Notes: generated by a model not told the origin, from the letters alone. Positions 25,481 through 32,095 are shown, counted from the first letter of the stretch. The stretch: DNA of 64,000 nt from Clostridia bacterium (GCA_017625435.1 JAGAKX010000005.1:52915-116914); one strand, 5' to 3'. Translations and numbers: made by a program.

Positions 25481-26594
25481 CACCCATATTCATTTGATAA
25501 TACTGATTATCATTTTCAAGTAAGGATTCAATAAATTCCAACTGAGCATCAAGAACCGGATCAAAAGGCAGCTGAGCTTCTTCAGCTGTAACATCCTGCA
25601 ATCTTTCAAGATTCTTCTTGATTCTAATTGCATTAGCTCTTAATAATGCCAATTGTGAATTATTTAACAAAATATCATCGTTGTCAAAATGACGATACAG
25701 ATCTTCAGGTGAAAGACCAAGCAAATGTATGTATGTTTTAATACTTGTAGCTACCTGATTATTAAGAAAACTCTCAAGCTTATGTTTATTGTAAACGGTA
25801 CCGGGTTTAGATGTAAACTTAATACGTTTAGCATTAGAAAGAAAATCAAGCCACCACTTACACTCAGGAATACGCTGAGAATTTTTTTTATCATTATAGC
25901 GTGTAAGGAACCGGATAAATTCATGTATGTAACCGCAAGCAATATCACCGAGAACATCAGAACCTGCGTTCATCCAACTCAATACAAACTGTTCAGACTT
26001 ATGACCTCTTATCTGTTGTTCCAGACGCCACCAATAATCAACGAGCTCACCGGTATTACTGTTAAGTATCTTTTCACCGGGCTTGAATCCACGCTCAAGA
26101 CCTTTATTATATATACGAATCATATAATCAGACTGAGTAGAACCGAAATATAATTCTTCAGAACGTAAACGACGATGATCAGGAACAGAACGGCAAGCAC
26201 CGGCAAATTTACCCTGTTCCCAATATTTTACGAGCTTTTCAGTATTTAATGTATCAGTATAATCATCAATAGCAATATCAATTCTTCGGAAAGAAATATC
26301 GAAATCATTTGTTAATACACGAAGAAAATCATACCAATCAAAATTAAATTCAGAATTATAATCCTCTAAAAGCCTGCAGCCGGAACCCGATAAACTTACA
26401 TATATATCATAAATCGTATAATCATTATCATAACCTATCTTACAAAATCCTCTTAAAATTTTACTGCTTTTATAATTAACATTAAATCTACCACCATCAC
26501 AAAAATTTACTGTTTCAAAATTAAGAAATTTAAGTATTTTTTCTAAAGTGCAGTTTTTTACTGCAAACTCAAGAAAGTCAACGGTTAACAGCAT
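25467..26594 (-). CDS. Rolling-circle replication initiator of the prophage
   Basis: 375 aa from the ATG at 26594; AAGGGTG lies about 9-10 bases upstream, while the GTG at 26603 is on top of it. Motifs match the Rep_trans/pfam02486-type initiators of filamentous phages and RC plasmids: VSLSGSGCRLLEDY, FRRIDIAIDDYTDTLN, ELYFGSTQSDYMIRIYNKGLERG and DYWWRLEQQIRG. The enzyme nicks the plus strand through a Tyr and starts replication. It is separated from zot by a hairpin-rich region that probably holds its nick site. Confidence 0.88.
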   Translation of the reverse strand: MLLTVDFLEFAVKNCTLEKILKFLNFETVNFCDGGRFNVNYKSSKILRGFCKIGYDNDYTIYDIYVSLSGSGCRLLEDYNSEFNFDWYDFLRVLTNDFDISFRRIDIAIDDYTDTLNTEKLVKYWEQGKFAGACRSVPDHRRLRSEELYFGSTQSDYMIRIYNKGLERGFKPGEKILNSNTGELVDYWWRLEQQIRGHKSEQFVLSWMNAGSDVLGDIACGYIHEFIRFLTRYNDKKNSQRIPECKWWLDFLSNAKRIKFTSKPGTVYNKHKLESFLNNQVATSIKTYIHLLGLSPEDLYRHFDNDDILLNNSQLALLRANAIRIKKNLERLQDVTAEEAQLPFDPVLDAQLEFIESLLENDNQYYQMNMGDEFE

Positions 26595-26872
26595 AATTAA
26601 CACACCCTTGTTTGTGGTTGAAACCCCGCTGATAGCTAACGGGGTTTTCAGGGGAGCTACACTCCCCTATTTTACAAAAATTTGTTATTTTGTGAAACAT
26701 GTTTCACAGAAACAGCATATACGTAAGTATATACTTAAGGAACGACTTACCAACAATGCGCCTTGAATTGCTGAAGGATTAGCGCATCATTGATAAGTCT
26801 GATGAAGCGCAGGTGCTTCGCACTTGCAAACGATAAAAAGTCGCTCACGCTCCCCTACCGGAGAAGGAAAAA
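26595..26872. other. Hairpin-rich intergenic region, likely phage replication origin and packaging region
   Basis: At least five inverted repeats in 278 bp. AAACCCCG/CGGGGTTT at 26621-26647; AGGGGAG/CTCCCCT at 26650-26668; an 18-bp perfect palindrome at 26691-26708; TAAGTATATACTTA at 26724-26737; a long imperfect stem of 18-nt arms with 15 matches (26744-26761 with 26782-26799); and GAAGC/GCTTC at 26804-26819. No ORF. Filamentous phages keep plus and minus origins and the packaging hairpin in such a region. Assigning each role is inference. Confidence 0.65.
26691..26708. repeat. 18-bp perfect palindrome in the phage origin region
   Basis: TGTGAAACATGTTTCACA. It contains the two halves of the ParB site parS (TGTTTCAC and GTGAAACA) in swapped order. 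It may be a protein-binding site or a cruciform in ssDNA. Confidence 0.8.
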
Positions 26873-27517
26873 TTAACTTAACTTATCACCTGCAGGCAAA
26901 ACTTTATCCCAAGAAACATAAGGAAGCTCCGGAACATCAGCAAGCGCACCTTCATCAAAAGAATCAAAATACTTATACCAACGAGGACGATAAGTAAATT
27001 TAGCGCATGGAAGACAAAGACGCTCGAGAAACTTACTGAAACGGTATCCCATAACCAAATCAGAAGTAAATTCATTGATCGTTATATTACGGAAAATACG
27101 ACGAGCAATTGAAAAACGATTAAAAAACGGAACAACAGGCTTACGTACATACCATAAATCATAGGTAAGCTCTCTGATTGTCTTATCAACTCGGCTATAA
27201 TCCTGCACGAAATAAACGATATCATTATTAAGATGTCGATGCATTACAATGAATTCCTTAACTTCTGCAGGGAAGGACTTATGAGCACGAGAATCAGCAT
27301 CAAGTGTGAGCTCGTCCAGAAGCACAAGACAACCGTGAGTAACATACTTCTTATAATCCATAAGCTGTATTCTCTCGCAACCTTTACAATAAAAGTTAGT
27401 AAGTACGTGTTTATACGGCGAATTACCTCTTTTTATCCTGCGAAGCTCAGTCTGAGCAATCTTTGCAAGTATAGTTGTTTTACCGCAGCCGGGAACACCA
27501 AAATAACCGGAAATCAT
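26873..27517 (-). CDS. Zot-family phage assembly ATPase (pI-like)
   Basis: 214 aa from the ATG at 27517 (TAGGTG upstream). Walker A GVPGCGKTT is at residues 7-15, Walker B CLVLLDELTLD at about 63-73, and MHRHLNNDIVYFVQDYSRVDK supplies the sensor region: the Zot/pI pattern of filamentous phages. It drives extrusion of the virion through the membrane. Shorter than Gram-negative pI (about 350 or more), and I see no membrane segment or periplasmic tail, so membrane contact may come from one of the small phage membrane proteins. Confidence 0.9.
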   Translation of the reverse strand: MISGYFGVPGCGKTTILAKIAQTELRRIKRGNSPYKHVLTNFYCKGCERIQLMDYKKYVTHGCLVLLDELTLDADSRAHKSFPAEVKEFIVMHRHLNNDIVYFVQDYSRVDKTIRELTYDLWYVRKPVVPFFNRFSIARRIFRNITINEFTSDLVMGYRFSKFLERLCLPCAKFTYRPRWYKYFDSFDEGALADVPELPYVSWDKVLPAGDKLS

Positions 27518-27535
27518 TTATTCACCTACTTTAAC

Positions 27536-27694
27536 TTAACCTCTGATAAGACGGTAACCTAAACCGATAACAGCACCGGTAACAAAAATGCCGATACCAA
27601 TAAGGAAAATAGGATAACTAGAAATAAAATTACCAATAGATGGTAAACAATCATAAACTAAAAAACGTGAAACTGCAAAAATATTATCCCACAT
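27536..27694 (-). CDS. Second coat-like membrane protein (paralogue of the next)
   Basis: 52 aa from the ATG at 27694 (AGGTG upstream); a longer frame from a TTG crosses a hairpin. The C-terminal 24 residues, IFLIGIGIFVTGAVIGLGYR plus LIRG, are a Gly-rich membrane helix with a basic end, nearly the same as in the protein upstream. Inovirus major coat proteins are short, with one helix and a positive C-terminus facing the DNA. The lower ribosome-site strength suggests a minor coat role. Confidence 0.7.
   Translation of the reverse strand: MWDNIFAVSRFLVYDCLPSIGNFISSYPIFLIGIGIFVTGAVIGLGYRLIRG
27540..27615. repeat. Duplicated 76-bp segment, copy 1
   Basis: It matches 27754-27829 closely without gaps. 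It encodes the shared C-termini of the two coat-like proteins, so one gene arose by tandem duplication. Confidence 0.85.
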
Positions 27695-27714
27695 AATAAC
27701 ACCTACAACAAATA

Positions 27715-27737
27715 CAGCTCCCCAAAAAGAGGAGCTG
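27715..27737 (-). terminator. Hairpin between the two coat-like genes (attenuator)
   Basis: Perfect 7-bp arms CAGCTCC / GGAGCTG. The T-run lies in the loop rather than after the stem, so partial termination or RNA processing is more likely than a full stop. Filamentous phages place a terminator after the major coat gene. Confidence 0.5.
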
Positions 27738-27749
27738 CATAAAAACAAA

Positions 27750-27944
27750 TCAACCTCTGATAAGACGGTAACCCAAACCGATAACAGAACCAGTTACGAA
27801 AATGCCGAGACCGACAAGGTAAATAGGATGACCCGTAATTGTATCAACAATTGCACCCATCCAAGAAGTGAGCTGTGTAAAAACAGTTCCGAGATTTGTG
27901 AGATCACCGCCGGTAGCATTTGCAAGAACAGGAACTAAAGGCAT
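27750..27944 (-). CDS. Likely major coat protein
   Basis: 64 aa with the best ribosome site in the element (AAAGGAGA, 7 nt from the ATG at 27944), fitting a highly expressed structural protein. N-terminal half: MPLVPVLANATGGDLTNLG followed by an amphipathic part. C-terminal half: HPIYLVGLGIFVTGSVIGLG then YRLIRG, one membrane helix with a basic tail. Paralogous to the next downstream gene. Identification as pVIII equivalent is by size, topology and position before zot. Confidence 0.75.
   Translation of the reverse strand: MPLVPVLANATGGDLTNLGTVFTQLTSWMGAIVDTITGHPIYLVGLGIFVTGSVIGLGYRLIRG
27754..27829. repeat. Duplicated 76-bp segment, copy 2
   Basis: Partner of 27540-27615, about 214 bp away. 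The bases are mostly the same, with substitutions mostly at silent or conservative positions. Confidence 0.85.
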
Positions 27945-27957
27945 AATAATTCTCCTT

Positions 27958-28086
27958 TCAAAAATTTAATGTAATCATGCGCTTGATTATATTTACTAAG
28001 CCGAGAACGGCAATAGCAACGAACATATGAGGAACATACTCAATAAGAATGAAATCAGTCATACAGGAAACAACTAAATCAATCAC
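27958..28086 (-). CDS. 42-aa phage membrane protein
   Basis: GTG start at 28086 with GGGGAG six bases upstream. The GTG overlaps the stop of the preceding gene (GTGA), so translation is coupled. Sequence starts MIDLVVSCMTDFILIEYVPH, followed by a hydrophobic helix and a basic end (NIIKRMITLNF). Probably a small virion or assembly protein. No family recognised. Confidence 0.7.
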   Translation of the reverse strand: MIDLVVSCMTDFILIEYVPHMFVAIAVLGLVNIIKRMITLNF

Positions 28087-28247
28087 GAGCGACTCCCCTT
28101 CTTAAACAATGATGAAACAATACCAAAAAGACAACGCAGAATATTATCAATTATGATAAGAGCTGCAGCACCTGCAATGGATATAAGAAGAAAATCATAC
28201 CCGGACGGAACACCTATCCATTGACGGAAAAACTCTAAAGCTGTCAT
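28083..28247 (-). CDS. 54-aa phage membrane protein
   Basis: ATG at 28247 with AAGGAG eight bases upstream. It overlaps the stop of the upstream gene (ATGA) and is itself overlapped by the next start (GTGA). Sequence starts MTALEFFRQWIGVPSGYDFL, followed by a helix with an Ala-rich core and a basic tail (SLFKKGSRS). Likely a minor coat or assembly protein. Confidence 0.7.
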   Translation of the reverse strand: MTALEFFRQWIGVPSGYDFLLISIAGAAALIIIDNILRCLFGIVSSLFKKGSRS

Positions 28248-28741
28248 GAATTCAACTCCTTAATATGACTGCGAAAAACATAAAAAATAAATATAATTAA
28301 AAGAGAAAATGCAGCAATCTGAATTGTAAAATCAGTAAAACTACTATAATGCTCAGAATAAGCAATGGAACCGGGAATATTACCGACAACAGAATATTCA
28401 TTTAATACATAACTGAAATTATCTTCTAATCCCATAGAAATTTCATAAACAGTATTATAACCTGATTGAGTATTGCCAAGATAAGATATGTAAAAAACAC
28501 TATCAGAACTCAAATCACCATAAAAAAGATAATAATCATACTGACCGCTTCGCATTATGATAAATTCATCATCATAACTAAAAGTATCTAAATTACGGTA
28601 ATAACCATAAAGTAAAGAAACCTGAGAACTGGAATTAGTAATCCCTTGGTAAGGAGTGAAAGTAGCAGCACAACAAGTTATAACAGAACCGATGCAGAAG
28701 AGCAGAACAAGAAAAAGAGATAAAAAAAATTTAATTTTCAT
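28244..28741 (-). CDS. Phage membrane-anchored secreted protein
   Basis: 165 aa from the ATG at 28741 (GAGG seven bases upstream). Signal peptide MKIKFFLSLFLVLLFCIG up to about TCCAATF, an extracytoplasmic domain rich in Ser/Tyr, and a C-terminal membrane helix (FTIQIAAFSLLIIFIFYVF) with a short basic tail. This layout matches minor coat or receptor-binding proteins of inoviruses. No family recognised. Two Cys sit at the end of the signal peptide. Confidence 0.7.
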   Translation of the reverse strand: MKIKFFLSLFLVLLFCIGSVITCCAATFTPYQGITNSSSQVSLLYGYYRNLDTFSYDDEFIIMRSGQYDYYLFYGDLSSDSVFYISYLGNTQSGYNTVYEISMGLEDNFSYVLNEYSVVGNIPGSIAYSEHYSSFTDFTIQIAAFSLLIIFIFYVFRSHIKELNS

Positions 28742-29012
28742 TCTTAACCTCACGATTTGACTTACGTTCCTGTCTCTTCTGTGCATCACGAGAAGAAGAA
28801 ACAGAATCCATAGAATTTACAGCACCGGACTTAACAACATTAAAAACAGCAACAAAAATTATTCCGAAAACAGTTAAAGCAATATTTAAATCAAGAAGGC
28901 TTGTACTATCACCGATAATAATAATGCCATCAAGCCAAGAGATAACATTACCGAATACTTGAACAAGGAAGCTAATTATCTGCGAAAACTCATTTGAAGC
29001 ATTAAAATTCAT
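28731..29012 (-). CDS. Phage membrane protein with basic tail
   Basis: 93 aa from the ATG at 29012 behind a perfect AGGAGG. Two hydrophobic stretches (IISFLVQVFGNVISWLDGIII and IALTVFGIIFVAVFNVV), then a strongly charged C-terminus (SSSRDAQKRQERKSNREVK) that could face DNA or the ATPase. It overlaps the next gene by 11 bp. Possible pVI-like or assembly partner of the short Zot protein; this is inference. Confidence 0.7.
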   Translation of the reverse strand: MNFNASNEFSQIISFLVQVFGNVISWLDGIIIIGDSTSLLDLNIALTVFGIIFVAVFNVVKSGAVNSMDSVSSSRDAQKRQERKSNREVKNEN

Positions 29013-29014
29013 AA

Positions 29015-29251
29015 TCAACCTCCTGTCTGACGACCAACAAGAAGATAAACAACTGAAATAGTAATAGTAATAGTAGCAAATGCTGCAATAGTTGAAGGTA
29101 AATAACCGATAGACTGAGTAAGCATATTAATAACCATAGGAATTGACTTAATAATATTACCAAGACCCATAATGGTATTAACAATGAAATCTGCAATAGT
29201 CTGCAGTAAATCCATTATCCAGTTAAAACCATTAACTATAGTTTCAAGCAT
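29015..29251 (-). CDS. Phage membrane protein, 78 aa
   Basis: An amphipathic N-terminal half (MLETIVNGFNWIMDLLQTIA), then a membrane helix (IAAFATITITISVVYLLVG) and the tail RQTGG. It overlaps the end of the pIII-like gene by 8 bp. AGGTAGG lies upstream of the ATG. It sits where M13 has gene VI, after gene III, so a pVI-like tip protein is a reasonable guess. Confidence 0.65.
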   Translation of the reverse strand: MLETIVNGFNWIMDLLQTIADFIVNTIMGLGNIIKSIPMVINMLTQSIGYLPSTIAAFATITITISVVYLLVGRQTGG

Positions 29252-30326
29252 TTAATCGCCTACCTAAAATTAATACACAAAGCCCTATTGCAAGAGAGAA
29301 TATAATTAATGAATTGAGCTGCGGAACTGAAAGAATCACATCTTGAAATAGATTTGAAATAAAGCTGAAAGATGAATTACCTTCAAAAATATTACCGGCA
29401 ATATCAAATTGCTGATTCAAGTCACCGGAAAAATCCTTATTAAGTGCAGCTTCATTCTGCAGAACATTATTAATCTCATCCTTATTACCAATTGCAGGCT
29501 CACGAGAAGTACCACCTTCAAAAAGATTAGATTGCAGCTCATCAAAAGAACCTTCAATATTAAGTATACCGTCTCTTACATCATCTCTGAATTGAGCTTC
29601 ATCAAAAAGATACTTAGTACCACCTACAGGGGTAATTTTAAAATTCTTTAAGTGCATATATTGAGGGTCAACAGAACGCCATAAAAGAAATAAGACAATA
29701 GTATGCGGTGAATCCTCAATAGCAACATAATCTAAAGGAAAAGTAATATTATGAGAAATAAAAAAAGAAGAAAAAGAATCAGAAAAAACAGGCTCAACAG
29801 CATTACATTGATGATAAAAATCTAAATCATTTTTATTAAATACACTAAAATAATTAAGAACTTCATCCCAAGGATCAAGAGGAGTATTCATATCTTGAAT
29901 CCAATCAATATTCATTTTAATTAATTCAGCTGCTGTAAGCTGAGTACCCACCAAAGAAGGAACAGCAAATGCACAATTACTGGAACCGGTACCTGAAGAT
30001 AATTCAAAAGATATATCATAGGATTGACCCTGTATAAATTCTAATGAAGGCATACTAATTGTAATTAAACAACCGGAAATAGCAGTAAAATTAAAAAGAC
30101 CTGTATAAGAATTAATATAACTTTCATTAAAACTTATAATATCTTGACTTAAATCAAGAGACTCGCTACCGTCAAAAATGAAAGTAACATTCTCAGGACT
30201 ATCATAAATCAAAAAGTTATTAACAACAGAACCGGAAATATCATAAACAGCAGCAGAAGAGAAAACAGGAAGGCAGAGAAACATTACACTTATACATGTC
30301 AGAAAACAGATAAACTTTTTAAACAT
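29244..30326 (-). CDS. pIII-like secreted, C-anchored attachment protein
   Basis: 360 aa. The signal peptide (FKKFICFLTCISVMFLCLPV, cleavage near SSAAVYD) is followed by an ectodomain of about 310 residues and a C-terminal membrane anchor (LNSLIIFSLAIGLCVLILG) ending RRLNA. It is the largest structural protein of the element and lies upstream of the small coat genes, like gene III. It would recognise the host surface and cap the virion. The ectodomain resembles nothing I recognise. Confidence 0.75.
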   Translation of the reverse strand: MFKKFICFLTCISVMFLCLPVFSSAAVYDISGSVVNNFLIYDSPENVTFIFDGSESLDLSQDIISFNESYINSYTGLFNFTAISGCLITISMPSLEFIQGQSYDISFELSSGTGSSNCAFAVPSLVGTQLTAAELIKMNIDWIQDMNTPLDPWDEVLNYFSVFNKNDLDFYHQCNAVEPVFSDSFSSFFISHNITFPLDYVAIEDSPHTIVLFLLWRSVDPQYMHLKNFKITPVGGTKYLFDEAQFRDDVRDGILNIEGSFDELQSNLFEGGTSREPAIGNKDEINNVLQNEAALNKDFSGDLNQQFDIAGNIFEGNSSFSFISNLFQDVILSVPQLNSLIIFSLAIGLCVLILGRRLNA

Positions 30327-30374
30327 ACTTCCCTACCTTCCTTAAAACAGCCGGGTGTGTGGCTGATTTTAACA

Positions 30375-30665
30375 TTATTCAATTAATTCAAAATCATCAA
30401 GATTAACATACTTACCGTTACGGGAAACTTCTGCATTGATAACACAAGGGATATCAAGAGCTTTTACATCACTCAGAAGACCGTTACCGGGAAAAAAGCT
30501 GAAGCTCTGAACCTGGCGACCTGTAACATTATCCTTATCTTTACGAGCAGGGTCATTTACACAATGAAGCACAACAAACTCACGTCTGACTTCCCTACCT
30601 TCGTCAAGAGATGCATCAGCATCCTTATACGTTCTGATTTCTCTACCGATAACATCAAATTTCAT
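30375..30665 (-). CDS. Putative ssDNA-binding protein (pV-like)
   Basis: 96 aa, soluble, beta-rich and charged (MKFDVIGREIRTYKDADA; REFVVLHCVNDPARKDKD; VQSFSFFPGNGLL). Size and composition fit the OB-fold ssDNA-binding proteins of filamentous phages (M13 pV is 87 aa). Position upstream of the structural genes agrees. No motif proves it. AGGTA precedes the ATG. Confidence 0.5.
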   Translation of the reverse strand: MKFDVIGREIRTYKDADASLDEGREVRREFVVLHCVNDPARKDKDNVTGRQVQSFSFFPGNGLLSDVKALDIPCVINAEVSRNGKYVNLDDFELIE

Positions 30666-30687
30666 AAAATATACCTACTTTCATAAA

Positions 30688-30942
30688 TTAATAAAACAAC
30701 GAAATACAAATAATAACTAATAATAAAGGAACAAAACCAAACAAAACATCAGAGCCTAATTCAGAACAAACATCAGTATAAAGAGTTACATCAGAGCGAC
30801 GAGGAGCATAATGCTTATATATACGTTGTAAATCACGATAACCGTTAAATTCAATGATATTATCTACACCGTCAGACTGATGAATAACAACATAACCCTT
30901 ATACACGAAATACTTATTAAACAACTGCTTTAACTTAATCAT
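30688..30942 (-). CDS. Phage protein with C-terminal membrane anchor
   Basis: 84 aa from the ATG at 30942 (AAGGT upstream). Basic soluble N-terminal part (MIKLKQLFNKYFVYKGYVVI) and a C-terminal hydrophobic segment (VLFGFVPLLLVIICISLFY). It overlaps the end of the previous gene by 8 bp. Function unknown. Confidence 0.6.
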   Translation of the reverse strand: MIKLKQLFNKYFVYKGYVVIHQSDGVDNIIEFNGYRDLQRIYKHYAPRRSDVTLYTDVCSELGSDVLFGFVPLLLVIICISLFY

Positions 30943-31219
30943 CAATATCAACCTTATTTTTAAGTTTTTGAGAAACCTCAAGCGTAGTCAAAGAATCTAA
31001 GAGCTCTTCAAGTTCATCCCACATACGATAACCTTGCGTACAAGCATTAAACATAAAATTCAATTCATAAGAACTATTAGTTTTTAATAAATCTTCCCTG
31101 AGATAATCTAAAACTATTTTTTTATGTTCAGGCGACAAACGTAAAACTTGTTTACGACGGAATTCAATTAACGGACCATTGATACCAAGAATAGATAAAG
31201 CACGATATAAACTTAACAT
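30935..31219 (-). CDS. Small soluble phage protein, first intact gene of the operon
   Basis: 94 aa, helical and charged (LSPEHKKIVLDYLREDLL; RMWDELEELLDSLTTLEV). It begins behind the recurring leader AGGGGTGTGATTTT. It has no family I recognise. Position first in the lytic operon suggests an early regulatory or replication role. Confidence 0.6.
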   Translation of the reverse strand: MLSLYRALSILGINGPLIEFRRKQVLRLSPEHKKIVLDYLREDLLKTNSSYELNFMFNACTQGYRMWDELEELLDSLTTLEVSQKLKNKVDIDD

Positions 31220-31239
31220 AAAATCACACCCCTATTTTT

Positions 31240-31422
31240 TTAATTCATAATACTTTCTTTAAATAAATCTAATGAAAGATAAGGAATCCTGAAACTTAAA
31301 AAATATCCTTCTGGAGAAAAACACAAAATATGGTAAAAACCAGTTCCTACAAGAAAAACAAAAACATCAGAATAACCCAAACGTAATAAACATCGACGAA
31401 AACTTCGGATAGATTTACGTTC
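31240..31422 (-). pseudogene. Start-less paralogue of the gene at 32149-32337
   Basis: A 60-codon frame beginning ERKSIRSFRRCLLRLGYSDV aligns with QRNEVKAFRQRLVRAGFTDI of the 32149-32337 protein, keeping the FR-x3-L-x-R-x-G-x-x-D spacing. It has no start codon. The well-placed ATG at 31424 (GAAAGGGTG upstream) is in another frame and gives only a 25-residue hydrophobic peptide. A single missing base after the ATG would restore M-E-R-K. Either a recent frameshift, an assembly error or recoding. Confidence 0.6.
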
Positions 31423-31446
31423 ATAAAATCACACCCTTTCAATATT

Positions 31447-31483
31447 CCGAGAAAGAGGCACATTGCTTATGCCTCAATCTCGG
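31447..31483. repeat. Long hairpin in the leader of the phage operon
   Basis: Stem CCGAGA-AA-GAGGCA / TGCCTC-AA-TCTCGG with a 9-nt loop, between the promoter and the first gene. There is no T-run, so it is not a terminator. It could be a packaging signal in ssDNA or an mRNA stabiliser. Confidence 0.7.
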
Positions 31484-31493
31484 TCACTAACTG

Positions 31494-31521
31494 TTGAATA
31501 GGTAATATATCACCTATTCAA
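31494..31521. promoter_or_regulatory. Operator O1 of the phage repressor
   Basis: Perfect 10-bp arms TTGAATAGGT / ACCTATTCAA around eight bases. It covers the expected start point of the leftward promoter. Confidence 0.75.
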
Positions 31522-31525
31522 GTAA

Positions 31526-31554
31526 ATTATAGGTAATATATGACCAAAAGTCAA
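31526..31554 (-). promoter_or_regulatory. Leftward phage promoter overlapped by operators
   Basis: Minus strand TTGACT (31549-31554), a 17-bp spacer and TATAAT (31526-31531). Operator O2 lies mostly in the spacer and touches the -10; O1 and O3 flank the promoter. Confidence 0.85.
31529..31548. promoter_or_regulatory. Operator O2 (half-conserved)
   Basis: ATAGGTAATATATGACC matches the O1 core on the left. The right half is degenerate, so binding may be weaker. Confidence 0.6.
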
Positions 31555-31573
31555 TAGGTAATTTGTCACCTAT
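31554..31573. promoter_or_regulatory. Operator O3
   Basis: ATAGGT / ACCTAT arms around eight bases (AATTTGTC). It lies between the -35 of the leftward promoter and the repressor gene and may mediate repressor autoregulation. Confidence 0.7.
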
Positions 31574-31603
31574 GTTATTTTTAAAACAAAAAAAGGTGAT
31601 AAA

Positions 31604-31828
31604 ATGATTTACAACAAAAGAATAAAAGATTTAAGAGAGGACAACGATAAAAAACAAAAGGATATAGCTTTGATATTAAACACAGACCAAAGCTATTATA
31701 GTAAATACGAAAGAGGTGAAAGACCTCTGCCGATAGAACATTTAATTACATTATGCAGATACTACAATATTTCAGCAGATTACATATTAGGTTTTACAAA
31801 CGAGCAAAAACCACTTCCAAAAAAATAA
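31604..31828 (+). CDS. XRE-family repressor of the prophage
   Basis: 74 aa, a bare helix-turn-helix domain: RIKDLREDNDKKQKDIALIL, then TDQSYYSKYERGERPLP with the YYSKYERG recognition-helix pattern. AAAGGTGATAAA precedes the ATG. It is the only gene family in the element read rightward, divergent from the lytic operon, with three similar operators in between. It should keep the phage silent in the lysogen. No peptidase or inducer domain is present. Confidence 0.88.
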   Translation: MIYNKRIKDLREDNDKKQKDIALILNTDQSYYSKYERGERPLPIEHLITLCRYYNISADYILGFTNEQKPLPKK

Positions 31829-31833
31829 AATAG

Positions 31834-31876
31834 GGTGTGTGATTTAAGGAGTTATCCGATATCACGCACCTTTTTT
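31834..31876 (+). terminator. Terminator after the repressor gene
   Basis: 10-bp stem GGTGTGTGAT / ATCACGCACC (one G-T pair), followed by six Ts. Confidence 0.75.
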
Positions 31877-31900
31877 AATTTAAAAGAAAGGAGAAATATA

Positions 31901-31972
31901 ATGAAATCACTAACTATTTGGTTTGCAGCTGCAGTATTATGTGCATTAGTAGGAAAAATGCTAAGAACATAA
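31901..31972 (+). CDS. 23-aa membrane peptide in the lysogeny region
   Basis: ATG at 31901 behind a strong AAAGGAG. Sequence MKSLTIWFAAAVLCALVGKM then LRT: one short membrane helix with basic ends. It lies between two rightward terminators, downstream of the repressor, so it may be expressed in the lysogen. It could be a superinfection-exclusion or toxin-like peptide, or simply a small coat relative. Function unproven. Confidence 0.55.
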   Translation: MKSLTIWFAAAVLCALVGKMLRT

Positions 31973-32013
31973 TCGTGCATCAGCAAGAGCTTAGTGCAGA
32001 ACCACATAATAAA

Positions 32014-32047
32014 AGACAGTCACAAGGTATCTTGTGACTGTCTTTTT
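32014..32047 (+). terminator. Strong terminator ending the rightward phage transcript
   Basis: Perfect 13-bp stem AGACAGTCACAAG / CTTGTGACTGTCT with a GTAT loop, followed by TTTT. Confidence 0.9.
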
Positions 32048-32095
32048 ATAAAAAAAAGGAAAGATAAAATCAGAATAAATATAAGCCAGGTTTAA

